Positions 9,901-18,310 of a DNA stretch of 64,000 nt are shown here, one piece after another. Origin of the DNA: Sphingomonas hankookensis (GTDB lineage Bacteria > Pseudomonadota > Alphaproteobacteria > Sphingomonadales > Sphingomonadaceae); contig NZ_JAKREV010000002.1 in assembly GCF_022664465.1 (NCBI RefSeq), positions 372,001 to 436,000 of the forward strand. The letters are read 5' to 3'. The notes beneath the pieces were generated by a model that saw only the letters and a program-made list of their open reading frames with translations, had not been told where the DNA came from and ran no database searches. Made by a program: the position numbers and the translations under genes. Every line of letters begins with the position of its first letter. Position 1 is the first letter of the stretch.

Positions 9901-10608
9901 TCAATCGACGCGGATGCGGGTTCCCGTGTCAAAGCCGTCGGACATCAGCCGTACGATCGCGTCCGCCACGCGCTCCGGCGGTTTTACCCGTTGCGGGTCC
10001 TCGCCGGGATAGGCGCGCTCGCGCATCTTGGTGCGGGTGGCGCCGGGATCGACGATTGCGGTGCGGACGGCTGAGATGTTCGCCATTTCGAGACCGTAGC
10101 TGGCGATGAGATTGTCGAACGCCGCCTTCGACGCGCCGTACATTCCCCAATAGGCCCGTGGCGCTGCGCCGACCGAGGAGGTGACGCCGACGACGCGGCC
10201 GGCGCGCGCAAGACGCAGCATCGGCGAGAAGGCAGCGATCAGCGCGGCGTTGGCGGTGACGTTGAGCGCCATCACCTTGTCGAACTCCTTGAGGTCGAAC
10301 GACGGCACCGGCCCCAGCGTGCCGAGCGCACCGGCGTTGAGCACCAGCATGTCGAGCGCGCGCCAGCGTTCGGCGATCGCCGAGACCAGTTGCGGGATGG
10401 CGGTACGATCGTACAGGTCGATCGGCGCGATGGTGGCCGAGCCGCCCGCCGCATAGATCGCGTCCTCGACCTCCTCCAGCCCGCCGGTGGTGCGGGCGGT
10501 AAGGATGATGTGCGCGCCTTCGGCCGCCAGAGCGATGGCGGTGGCCGCACCGATCCCGCGGCTGGCGCCGGTGACGAGCGCCAGCTGCCCCTTCAACGAC
10601 ATGCTCAT
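9901..10608 (-). CDS. SDR family NAD(P)-dependent oxidoreductase
   Basis: Classical short-chain dehydrogenase of 235 residues: cofactor motif GASRGIG (about 14-20), LNAGALG in place of NNAG, the catalytic Ser in TSSVG and YGASK with the Tyr-x3-Lys pair. Substrate unknown. The ATG at 10608 overlaps the purF stop as ATGA, so it is coupled to purF; a second in-frame ATG follows at 10602. The pairing with purF is probably positional rather than functional. Confidence 0.92.
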   Translation of the reverse strand: MSMSLKGQLALVTGASRGIGAATAIALAAEGAHIILTARTTGGLEEVEDAIYAAGGSATIAPIDLYDRTAIPQLVSAIAERWRALDMLVLNAGALGTLGPVPSFDLKEFDKVMALNVTANAALIAAFSPMLRLARAGRVVGVTSSVGAAPRAYWGMYGASKAAFDNLIASYGLEMANISAVRTAIVDPGATRTKMRERAYPGEDPQRVKPPERVADAIVRLMSDGFDTGTRIRVD

Positions 10609-12065
10609 CCGACGCGTTCGGCCAGCATCGCCAGCTGATCGACCGAACTTGTTTCGTCCTGGTCGGTCAGCGGAGTCGGATAATCGCCGGTGAAGCAGGC
10701 GTCGCAATATTTCGGCCGGATCGAGGTGCGCGATGCCTCACCCAATGCGCGGTACAGCCCGTCGATTGACACGAAGGCGAGGCTGTCGGCCTGGATATAG
10801 TCGGTCATCCCGCCCAGATCGAACTTGGCGGCGAGCAGCTTGGCGCGTTCGGGCGTATCGACGCCGTAGAAGCAGCTGTGCCGGGTGGGCGGCGACGCGA
10901 TGCGCATATGCACTTCGGCGGCCCCTGCATCGCGCATCATCTGCACGATCTTGAGCGAGGTGGTGCCGCGGACGATCGAATCGTCGATCAGGACGATGCG
11001 CTTGCCCTCGATCAGCTTGCGGTTGGCATTGTGCTTCAGCTTCACGCCCAGATGGCGGACCTTGTCGCCCGGCTGGATGAAGGTGCGGCCGACATAGTGC
11101 GAGCGGATGATGCCAAGTTCGAACGGGATGCCCGAGGCCTGCGCATAGCCGATCGCAGCGGGGACGCCCGAATCGGGGACCGGGATGACGAGGTCGGCGT
11201 CGACGCCGTTCTCCTGCGCCAGTTCGGCGCCGATCGCTTTCCGCACCGAATAGATCGAGCGGTCTTCGCTGATCGAATCGGGGCGCGAGAAATAGACCCA
11301 TTCGAAGATGCAGGGACGTGGGCTGAGCGGCGCGAAGGGGCGGATCGAGCGCAGTTCGCCGTTCTTGACGATGACCAGCTCGCCCGGTTCGACTTCGCGG
11401 ACGAATTCGGCACCGACCACGTCGAGCGCAACGGTTTCCGACGCGAAGATGTATGCGCCGTCGCCCAGACGACCCATTACCAGCGGACGGATGCCGAGCG
11501 GATCGCGGCAGGCGATCATCCCCTCGGGCGTCATGCAGATCAGCGAATAGGCGCCTTCGACCTGCTTCAGCGCATCGATGAAGCGGTCGAGCAGCGTCCG
11601 ATAGTTGGACGTGGCGACGAGGTGGATGATGACTTCGGTGTCGCTGGTCGACTGGAAGATCGATCCGGTGCGGACCAGATCCTTGCGCAGCCGCATCGCA
11701 TTGGAAAGATTGCCGTTATGCGCCACCGCGAACCCGCCCGACGCCAGTTCGGCATAGAGCGGCTGGATGTTGCGGTTCGACGTCTCGCCGGTGGTCGAAT
11801 AGCGGACATGGCCGCACGCCGTAGCGCCGGGCAGCGATTCGATGATTTCGGGGCGATCGAAGTTGCCCGCGACATGGCCTTGCGCGCGCTGGGTATGGAA
11901 CATCGCCCCGTCCCAGCTGCAGATGCCTGCCGCTTCCTGCCCGCGATGCTGGAGCGCGTGGAGGCCGAGCGCCACCAGCGCCGCCGCGCCGTCCGCGCCG
12001 GAAACACCGAAGATGCCGCACTCCTCGCGCAGCTTGTCGTCGTCGAATGGATGGGTGGTGAACAT
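10605..12065 (-). CDS. purF: Amidophosphoribosyltransferase
   Basis: First committed enzyme of purine synthesis: glutamine + PRPP to phosphoribosylamine. 486 residues. After a short propeptide the N-terminal nucleophile Cys lies in EECGIFGVSG (Cys16), so processing of about 15 residues is expected. The Ntn glutaminase half is followed by the PRTase half with the PRPP loop IVLIDDSIVRGTT. C-terminal CDACFTGDYP and other conserved Cys suggest the [4Fe-4S]-containing type known from Bacillus. The start at 12065 has GGAAGGG upstream; longer frames to 12476 run into hisI antisense. Divergent from hisI and coupled to the SDR gene. Confidence 0.97.
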   Translation of the reverse strand: MFTTHPFDDDKLREECGIFGVSGADGAAALVALGLHALQHRGQEAAGICSWDGAMFHTQRAQGHVAGNFDRPEIIESLPGATACGHVRYSTTGETSNRNIQPLYAELASGGFAVAHNGNLSNAMRLRKDLVRTGSIFQSTSDTEVIIHLVATSNYRTLLDRFIDALKQVEGAYSLICMTPEGMIACRDPLGIRPLVMGRLGDGAYIFASETVALDVVGAEFVREVEPGELVIVKNGELRSIRPFAPLSPRPCIFEWVYFSRPDSISEDRSIYSVRKAIGAELAQENGVDADLVIPVPDSGVPAAIGYAQASGIPFELGIIRSHYVGRTFIQPGDKVRHLGVKLKHNANRKLIEGKRIVLIDDSIVRGTTSLKIVQMMRDAGAAEVHMRIASPPTRHSCFYGVDTPERAKLLAAKFDLGGMTDYIQADSLAFVSIDGLYRALGEASRTSIRPKYCDACFTGDYPTPLTDQDETSSVDQLAMLAERVG

Positions 12066-12143
12066 AGGCCCTTCCGGGGATAAGCGTGTCACGCGGCTGC
12101 CATATAGGGACGCGTAATCGATTTGTCGCCCTTTGATCGTCGA

Positions 12144-12171
12144 TTGCGGCGGAACCATGATCGGCGATAGG
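12144..12171 (+). promoter_or_regulatory. Possible hisI promoter (TTGCGG - 16 nt - GATAGG)
   Basis: TTGCGG at 12144-12149 and GATAGG at 12166-12171 are spaced 16 nt and end 8 nt before the hisI ATG, which would give a very short or absent leader. Weak match to consensus; similar ATAG boxes precede other starts in the window. Confidence 0.35.
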
Positions 12172-12179
12172 GGTTGGGC

Positions 12180-12539
12180 ATGACCCCGCGCGATACCGGC
12201 CTGACCCTGAACCCGAAATTCGATGCCGACGGACTGCTGACCGCGGTATGCGTCGATGCCGCTACGGCCGCGCCGTTGATGGTGGCGCATATGAATGCCG
12301 AGGCGCTGCGGCTGACGATTGAAACTGATGAGGCGACCTTCTGGTCGCGGAGTCGCGGGGCGCTTTGGAAGAAGGGTGAGACGTCGGGGAATGTGTTGCG
12401 TGTGGTGGAGGTGCGGATCGATTGCGATCAGGACGCGCTGTGGCTGCGTTGCGAGCCGGCCGGGCCGGCGTGCCATACCGGGGCGGCGAGTTGTTTCTTT
12501 CGGCGGATCGAGGGCGATCGGCTGGTCCCCGTCGCATGA
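12180..12539 (+). CDS. hisI: Phosphoribosyl-AMP cyclohydrolase
   Basis: Third step of histidine synthesis, opening the adenine ring of PR-AMP. 119 residues, monofunctional (no HisE domain). Family segments: [28 protein letters not shown] and the zinc cysteines in [13 protein letters not shown] and GPACHTG. The ATG at 12180 is preferred over an in-frame TTG at 12174. No other his gene is nearby. The stop overlaps the next gene as ATGA. Confidence 0.96.
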   Translation: MTPRDTGLTLNPKFDADGLLTAVCVDAATAAPLMVAHMNAEALRLTIETDEATFWSRSRGALWKKGETSGNVLRVVEVRIDCDQDALWLRCEPAGPACHTGAASCFFRRIEGDRLVPVA

Positions 12540-13006
12540 GGTGGATCGCCGCGGCGTTGCTGGTGGCGGGGTGTTCGCAGGGAAGCTCGACGCCCGAGAC
12601 GGTCGAGGGCGCGGCCCTGGAACAGGCGGCGATCGCGCGCGGCGTGGTCCGCGATCCGGCGAATGCCACGCCGGTCGGGCTGTATGCGCGCGAGGGCGAC
12701 CGGATGTGCGTGACGGGCAAGCGGATCGGCGTGTTCATCGATTATGGCGAAGGCACCGGGTGCAGCGGGCGCGGACGGTATGCGCGCGATGGCGAGCGGC
12801 TGCGGGTCGATCTGGGCAAGGACTGCGCGTTCGACGCGGCGTTCGATGGCGATGCGGTGCGCTTTCCGGGGAAGTTGCCGGATGGGTGTGCGGCGCTGTG
12901 TACCAAGCGGGCGTCGTTGTCGGGGTTGCAGCTCGACCGGTTGAGCGACAGCGCGGCGGAGGCTGCGGCGCTGCGCGATCCGGGTGGGAGGGGGTTGTGC
13001 GCGTAA
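12536..13006 (+). CDS. Hypothetical lipoprotein
   Basis: 156 residues with a lipobox (AALLVAGC, Cys near residue 16), so the mature protein is probably anchored in a membrane facing the periplasm. The rest has several Cys ([33 protein letters not shown]) that may pair as disulfides. No known domain recognised. The ATG overlaps the hisI stop (ATGA), which fixes the start. Confidence 0.75.
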   Translation: MRWIAAALLVAGCSQGSSTPETVEGAALEQAAIARGVVRDPANATPVGLYAREGDRMCVTGKRIGVFIDYGEGTGCSGRGRYARDGERLRVDLGKDCAFDAAFDGDAVRFPGKLPDGCAALCTKRASLSGLQLDRLSDSAAEAAALRDPGGRGLCA

Positions 13007-13027
13007 TGCGCTTAAGTCCAGCCGAGC

Positions 13028-13112
13028 CGTACCCCCGCGTAGGTCGAAGTCCAAGGCGGCAAGCACTACAGTTGTGATCGTGGCTCTGGATCCCTGCCTG
13101 CGCGGGGATACG
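13028..13112 (+). repeat. Family A repeat, decayed copy
   Basis: Left arm CGTACCCCCGCGTAGGTCGA is decayed after the first 14 bases; right arm GGCTCTGGATCCCTGCCTGC followed by GCGGGGATACG is well kept. It lies between two converging genes. Confidence 0.7.
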
Positions 13113-13123
13113 GTGGTCGCAGT

Positions 13124-14488
13124 TTAGATGCCCCGCGCCGCCGCCAGTGCGCGTTCGCGGGCTTCGCGGTGGTCGATGATCTTTTCCGGATAGTTTTTCG
13201 GTCGGCACCCGGCTTCGTCCGGATCGTGGATTGCCGCGTCGGACAGTTTCGCCAGTTCGGGCACCCAGCGACGGATATAGTCGGCGGCGTCGAATTTCTC
13301 CGACTGGGTCAGCGGGGCCATGATGCGGCCGAACATGTTCGAATCGACGCCCGTCCCCGCGACCCATTGCCAGTTCACCGAATTATTGCCGTAGTCCGCA
13401 TCGACGAGGCAGTCCCAATACCAGCGTTCGCCCTCGCGCCAGTCGATCAGCAGGTGCTTGATGAGGAACGACGCGGCGATCATCCGCACGCGGTTGTGCA
13501 TCCAGCCGACCTGCCACAGCTGGCGCATGCCGGCGTCGACGATCGGATAGCCGGTGCGGCCCTGCTGCCACGCCTTGAGGTCGCGTTTCGCTGCGGCGTC
13601 GCTGCGCCATTTCAGCTTGTCGTAGCGCGGGCGGCCATTGGCGTCGGCATAGTCGGGCATCGACAGGATGACGCCGCTGGTGAAGTCGCGCCACGCCAGT
13701 TCCTTGCGGAAGGTGGTCAGGCTGTCGCTCCGTCCGTCCAGCGCCGCCCAGACCTGGCGCGGGGTGATTTCGCCATGATGGAGGTGCGGTGACAAGTTCG
13801 AGCTGCCGTCGATCGAGGGGAGGTTGCGGGCCGTGTCATAATCGTCGACGCGATCGACGAAGGATTTCAGCGCCTCGTGTGCGCCGTCCTCACCAGGGTG
13901 CCATGCCTTGGCGAAGGCGGTCGACCAGTCGGGCTTGGTCGGCAGCAGCTTCCAGTCGGTCAGCTTGTCGGACTTGGGCCAGGTCGACGGCGACGGGACG
14001 GTGCGCGGCATCGCCACCGGGTCCTCGGGCGGCAGCATCTGGTTCAGCGCCTTCCAGAAGGACGAATAGATTTTGAACATGCCGCCCGAACCGGTGCGGA
14101 CGCTTTCGGGCGGGCGCAGGTGATTGCCGTCGTGGAGGGTCAGCGTGTCGCCGAGCGCGTCCTGCGCCTTTACCCACCATGGTTCATAGTGGCGCATCGC
14201 ATGGATGCGGGTCGCGCCGGTCTCTTTCATCAACTTGCGCAGTTCGGTGACGGCATCGCCGCTGCGCAGGATCAGGCGCGAGTCCTTGGCCTTCAGCGCA
14301 TCGGCGAAGGCGCTCAGGCTGTGGTGAAGCCACCAGCGTTGCGCACCGCCGATCGCCCAGTCGCCGGGCGCCTTGTCGTCGAGGATATAGACCGGGATGA
14401 CGTCGCCGTCGTCGATTGCGGCACGGAGCGCGGGCTGGTCGCGCAGGCGGAGGTCCTGGCGGAGCCAGAGTAGGACGGGGTCGCTCAT
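13124..14488 (-). CDS. phrB: Deoxyribodipyrimidine photolyase
   Basis: Light-dependent repair of cyclobutane pyrimidine dimers. 454 residues with the N-terminal antenna domain (LLWLRQDLRLRDQPAL; GDAVTELRKL), and the C-terminal FAD domain with TGYPIVDAGMRQLWQVGWMH, RMIAASFLIKHLLIDWREGE and NSVNWQWVAGTGVDS, which are the CPD class I photolyase hallmarks. The Trp residues expected for electron transfer are present in these segments. The ATG overlaps the stop of the deacetylase gene upstream (ATGA), so the two are translationally coupled. Confidence 0.95.
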   Translation of the reverse strand: MSDPVLLWLRQDLRLRDQPALRAAIDDGDVIPVYILDDKAPGDWAIGGAQRWWLHHSLSAFADALKAKDSRLILRSGDAVTELRKLMKETGATRIHAMRHYEPWWVKAQDALGDTLTLHDGNHLRPPESVRTGSGGMFKIYSSFWKALNQMLPPEDPVAMPRTVPSPSTWPKSDKLTDWKLLPTKPDWSTAFAKAWHPGEDGAHEALKSFVDRVDDYDTARNLPSIDGSSNLSPHLHHGEITPRQVWAALDGRSDSLTTFRKELAWRDFTSGVILSMPDYADANGRPRYDKLKWRSDAAAKRDLKAWQQGRTGYPIVDAGMRQLWQVGWMHNRVRMIAASFLIKHLLIDWREGERWYWDCLVDADYGNNSVNWQWVAGTGVDSNMFGRIMAPLTQSEKFDAADYIRRWVPELAKLSDAAIHDPDEAGCRPKNYPEKIIDHREARERALAAARGI

Positions 14489-15471
14489 CCCCGGGGGTAC
14501 GCGTGCGGTACGATCCCGGTTCCCTGCGCCACCGCGACGATTGACGCGACATGGCGGTGCGACACTTCGAGCAGGTCGCCGTACCCGCCACCCAGCGCGC
14601 TGGCGATCGGCATGCCGCGCGCCTTTGCCAACTGCCCGACCCAGCGATCGCGTTCATTCAGGCCGTCCTGCGTCAACGCCAGCCGCCCCAGCCGGTCGGC
14701 GGCGAACGGGTCGACCCCGGCCTGATACAGCAGCAGCGTCGGGCCGAAACTGTCGATCAGCGGGACCAGCGTCGCTTCGAGCGCCGTCAGATACTCGTCG
14801 TCGCCGACCCCGTCGCGCAGAGGCACGTCGAGCGTCGAGACGGCCTTGCGCGCCGGAAAATTCTTCTCGGCATGGATCGAATAGGTAGCAAGTCCAGTGC
14901 GCCCGGCGAGGAGCGAGGCGGTACCATCACCCTGGTGGACGTCGACATCGACCACCAGCACCCGCTCGCACGTCCCTTCGTCGACCAGCCGGTGCGCGGC
15001 GATGGCGAGGTCGTTGAACACGCAATAGCCCGCACCGGTGTCGGCGAGCGCGTGGTGGCTACCCCCGGCGGTGTTGGCGGCATAGCCACGGTCCATCGCG
15101 ACGCGGGCGGCGGCGTAGGTGCCACCGGGCACCGCCTGTGCCCGGAGCGCCATCGGCGGAGTGACGGCGAAGCCGATGCGGCGTTCCTTGTGCGGGGGCA
15201 CGCGCGCCTCGATCACCTCGGCGACATAGGTATCGTCGTGCACCGCCTCGATCCACGCACGCGGCATCGGATCGCAGCCATGCCATTCGATCGCGTCACC
15301 CATGTCGAGCAACAGGTCGCGGACGAGGCCGTTCTTGCCCCAGCGATAGCGGCTGCCCGGCGGGCTTTCGGCGACATAGTGGGGATGGTGGACGACGGGG
15401 ATCACCCACGGACAGATAAGGTGCGGATGCGCCTCGCAAAAGCGGTGCGCGGCGGATAGGAAGGCGGACAT
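14485..15471 (-). CDS. Histone-deacetylase-family (acetoin utilisation/APAH-like) deacetylase
   Basis: Zinc-dependent arginase/deacetylase fold of 328 residues. Active-site segments: GGSHHALADTG (His pair), DVDVHQGDG (zinc Asp/His), YSIHAEKNFP, YQAGVDPFAADRLG and the final ALGGGY. Such bacterial enzymes act on acetylated small molecules or proteins; the substrate is unknown. The start is uncertain: the ATG at 15471 shares the CATG palindrome with the divergent rppH start, and an in-frame GTG at 15405 begins just before IPVVHHPHYV, where homologues often begin. It is the first gene of a pair with photolyase. Confidence 0.88.
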   Translation of the reverse strand: MSAFLSAAHRFCEAHPHLICPWVIPVVHHPHYVAESPPGSRYRWGKNGLVRDLLLDMGDAIEWHGCDPMPRAWIEAVHDDTYVAEVIEARVPPHKERRIGFAVTPPMALRAQAVPGGTYAAARVAMDRGYAANTAGGSHHALADTGAGYCVFNDLAIAAHRLVDEGTCERVLVVDVDVHQGDGTASLLAGRTGLATYSIHAEKNFPARKAVSTLDVPLRDGVGDDEYLTALEATLVPLIDSFGPTLLLYQAGVDPFAADRLGRLALTQDGLNERDRWVGQLAKARGMPIASALGGGYGDLLEVSHRHVASIVAVAQGTGIVPHAYPRG

Positions 15472-15949
15472 GGACAAGACCACCCTCCCCTATCGCCCCT
15501 GTGCCGGCGTCATGCTGCTGAACCGCGACGGACGGGTGTTCGTCGGCCAGCGGCTCGATTCGACGCTGGAGGCGTGGCAGATGCCACAGGGCGGGATCGA
15601 TCCGGGCGAAGCGCCGATCGACGCGGCGGTGCGCGAGCTGCGCGAGGAAACCGGCGTGGCGGCGGACAAGGTGCGGCTGATCGCGGAAAGCCCCGAAGAG
15701 CTGTTCTACGACCTGCCCGACGACATGATCGGCAAGATCTGGAAAGGGAAATGGCGCGGGCAGCGGCAGCGCTGGTTCCTGTTCGCGTTCGAGGGCAACG
15801 ATGGCGATATCGACATCCAGACGCCCGAGCCGGAATTCCGCGCATGGCGCTGGGCCGACCCCGTCGACCTGCCGACGATGATCGTGCCGTTCAAGAAGGC
15901 GCTGTACGAAGCGGTGCTCGCCGGATTTGCGGATCATTTGCATCGGTGA
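15470..15949 (+). CDS. rppH: RNA pyrophosphohydrolase (Nudix)
   Basis: Removes pyrophosphate from the 5-prime end of transcripts, or a related dinucleoside polyphosphate substrate, starting RNA decay. 159 residues. The Nudix box begins at GGIDPGEAPIDAAVRELREE and ends TGV, with YRPCAGVMLLNRDGRVFVGQR before it and WKGKWRGQRQRWFLF after, matching RppH. AGGAAGG precedes the ATG at 15470, which strongly supports this start. Confidence 0.95.
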   Translation: MDKTTLPYRPCAGVMLLNRDGRVFVGQRLDSTLEAWQMPQGGIDPGEAPIDAAVRELREETGVAADKVRLIAESPEELFYDLPDDMIGKIWKGKWRGQRQRWFLFAFEGNDGDIDIQTPEPEFRAWRWADPVDLPTMIVPFKKALYEAVLAGFADHLHR

Positions 15950-16013
15950 ACTGCCCGATCGGCGGGACGAGCCGTTCAGCCGCGGTCCACGCGATCGGCT
16001 ATAGCGGGCGGTG

Positions 16014-16910
16014 ATGCTCAACCCCGCATTCCTTTTGCCACTCGGCGCTTACTACGCCGAGCCGCCGCCCGAGCCCGATCTGCCGATCGAAATCCGGACG
16101 ATGCTGGAAGAGGCGATGGCGTCGGGTAACGACAACGACGTCGCGACGATCGTGCGCTATGCCCGCAAGGCTGCGCCGAAACATTCGCAGAAGATCGCCG
16201 AACTGGCGTCGCACTACACGTTCGAACGCAGCGAAAAGACCGAGAAGCGGTTGCGTACCGCGTCGTTCGGCGCGCTGGTGAAGGGACGTGCCGAGGTCGG
16301 CGGCTGGATCAACAGCGGCAATTCGGACAGTCTGGGTGTGACCGCGGTACTCGACCTGTCGCGTGAGGGATATCGCTGGCGCCACAAGTTGAAGCTGCAG
16401 GCGGATTATCAGGAAAACAACAACATCCCGACGCGCGAACATTATCTCGCGGCGTTCGAACCGAACTACAAGGTCGACGACCGACTGTATATCTATGGCG
16501 CGGCACAGTTCGAATCGGACAAGTTCTTCGGCTATTACGACCGTTATTCGGCATCAAGCGGCGCGGGCTATACCGTTGTCGCCAAGGGGCCGGTGACGCT
16601 CGACCTCGAACTGGGGCCGGCATTTCGCTATACGTCGTTCACCACCGGCACTGCCGAACGCAATCTGGCGGCGCGCGGGTCGGTCGATTTCGACTGGCGG
16701 ATGACACCCGCGCTGACGCTAAGGCAGGATACCTCGGCCTATTTGCAGGATGCGAACAGCACGGTCACCAGCCTGACCGCGGTCGACGCCAAGCTGCTGG
16801 GGCCGCTATCGGCGCGGCTGTCGTACAATATCCAGTTCGAAAGCCGTCCGCCGGTCGGACGGGTCAACGCGGATACTACCGGACGCGCATCGCTGGTGTA
16901 CGCGTTCTGA
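16014..16910 (+). CDS. DUF481 (YdiY-like) outer-membrane protein
   Basis: 298 residues. The N-terminal third (to about residue 90) is helical and soluble; from about residue 95 alternating beta strands (GRAEVGGWINSGNSD, LKLQADYQENNN, LYIYGAAQFESDKFF, ASLVYAF) form a DUF481 barrel ending in Phe, as outer-membrane proteins do. Family members are salt- or stress-induced; function unknown. The N-terminus is a short hydrophobic stretch and not a textbook signal peptide. The ATG at 16014 is preferred to the GTG at 16011; a TATAGC box lies 9 nt upstream. Confidence 0.85.
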   Translation: MLNPAFLLPLGAYYAEPPPEPDLPIEIRTMLEEAMASGNDNDVATIVRYARKAAPKHSQKIAELASHYTFERSEKTEKRLRTASFGALVKGRAEVGGWINSGNSDSLGVTAVLDLSREGYRWRHKLKLQADYQENNNIPTREHYLAAFEPNYKVDDRLYIYGAAQFESDKFFGYYDRYSASSGAGYTVVAKGPVTLDLELGPAFRYTSFTTGTAERNLAARGSVDFDWRMTPALTLRQDTSAYLQDANSTVTSLTAVDAKLLGPLSARLSYNIQFESRPPVGRVNADTTGRASLVYAF

Positions 16911-16934
16911 GGGGGTAATCCGGTTGCGCATATA

Positions 16935-17017
16935 CGTCACCCCAGCGAAGGCTGGGGTCTCTGACGGCTCTTGTCCCGTGCCATAAACGGGAGATCCCAG
17001 CCTTCGCTGGGATGACG
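16935..17017 (+). repeat. Family B palindromic repeat, copy 1
   Basis: Arms CGTCACCCCAGCGAAGGCTG followed by GGGTCTC, and GGGAGATCCCAGCCTTCGCT followed by GGGATGACG, around a roughly 25-nt centre containing TCTTGTCCCGTGCCAT. Complementary over about 25 bp. Fills the gap before the M20 gene. Confidence 0.85.
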
Positions 17018-17101
17018 TTTGTGGATCGGAGAGCCCGCGCGGATATCGATACCAACCCCAAAACGGTTCCGTTTGATACCATATCCCTCTACAGCAGGGC
17101 G

Positions 17102-18310
17102 ATGGACAGGATAGACGGGCACGAACGCCGGACGATCGACAGGATCGACGGCGCGGCCATGCGGTCGCAGGTCGAACGATGGGTGGCGGTGAACAGCGGG
17201 ACGCGCAACGTCGCGGGGCTGGACACCATGGCCGGATTGCTGGCGGATGCGTTCGCCGCGCTGCCGGGTGAGGTCTCGCTGGTCGATCCCGATCCGGTAG
17301 AGACGGTCGATGCCGACGGCACGGTCCGCGCGATCGACCACGGGCGACACCTGCTGGTGCGGGTCCGGCCGGAGGCGCCGGTGCGGATGCTGTTCACCGG
17401 GCATATGGACACGGTGTACGGCGAGACCCACGCTTTCCAGGCGATGCGCTACATCGACGCCAATACGCTGAACGGACCCGGCGCGGCCGATATGAAGGGC
17501 GGGCTGTCAGTGATGCTCGCCGCGCTGATGGCGGTCGAGGCGGCGGGGATCGGCGATCGCTTCGGCTATGACGTGATGGTAAATTCGGACGAGGAGACGG
17601 GGTCGTTCTCCTCCGCGCGGCTGATCGACCGGGTGGCACGGGGGAAGGTAGCGGCATTCACCTACGAACCGGCCCTGCCCGATGGCACGCTGGCGGGCGC
17701 GCGGGGCGGCACCGGCAATTTCTCGATCGTCGTCACCGGGCGCAGCGCGCATGCCGGGCGCAATCCGGAGGAAGGGCGCAACGCGATCATCGCCGCCGCC
17801 GATATCGCGCTCCGGCTGAGCGCGGCGCGGAGCCCGCGACTGGCGGTCAACCCGGCGCGGATCGATGGCGGCGGGCCGAACAATGTCGTGCCCGATCATG
17901 CGGTGCTGCGGGTGAACTTCCGGCCGCATGGACTGGACGAGATCGAGCGGGCGCGGACGCAGATCGATGCGGTTGTGGCGGACGTCGCAGCGACCCATGA
18001 GGTCGAGATCGCAGTGCATGGCAGCTTCAACCGCCCGCCCAAGCCGATCGATGCCGGTGCCGCCCAGCTGTTCGCGCTGGTGCAGCAGGTGGGCAGCGAC
18101 CTGTCGATTCCGATCGCATGGCGCGATACCGGCGGGGTGTGCGACGGCAACAACATCGCCGCGTGCGGCGTGCCGGTGATCGACACGATGGGGGTGCGCG
18201 GCGGCGCGATCCATTCGGCGCAGGAATTTATGATCGTCGACAGCTTGGCCGAACGCGCCGGACTGTCGGCACTGGCGATTGCCCGTATCGCGGGTCAGGG
18301 GGGATTGTGA
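17102..18310 (+). CDS. M20-family zinc hydrolase of the arginine succinyltransferase operon
   Basis: Metallopeptidase/deacylase of 402 residues related to carboxypeptidase G2, ArgE and DapE. Two-zinc ligand positions are visible: FTGHMDTVYG (His, Asp), GPGAADMKGG (bridging Asp), NSDEETGS (catalytic Glu and ligand Glu), TYEPAL (Glu) and GGAIHSAQEF (C-terminal His). The dimerisation domain lies at about 210-320. The stop overlaps the GTG of astA, followed by astB, so it belongs to the same operon. M20 members include succinyl-diaminopimelate desuccinylase, so it may do the AstE step (succinylglutamate to glutamate + succinate); that is inference. Start at 17102 follows AGCAGGG. Confidence 0.88.
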   Translation: MDRIDGHERRTIDRIDGAAMRSQVERWVAVNSGTRNVAGLDTMAGLLADAFAALPGEVSLVDPDPVETVDADGTVRAIDHGRHLLVRVRPEAPVRMLFTGHMDTVYGETHAFQAMRYIDANTLNGPGAADMKGGLSVMLAALMAVEAAGIGDRFGYDVMVNSDEETGSFSSARLIDRVARGKVAAFTYEPALPDGTLAGARGGTGNFSIVVTGRSAHAGRNPEEGRNAIIAAADIALRLSAARSPRLAVNPARIDGGGPNNVVPDHAVLRVNFRPHGLDEIERARTQIDAVVADVAATHEVEIAVHGSFNRPPKPIDAGAAQLFALVQQVGSDLSIPIAWRDTGGVCDGNNIAACGVPVIDTMGVRGGAIHSAQEFMIVDSLAERAGLSALAIARIAGQGGL

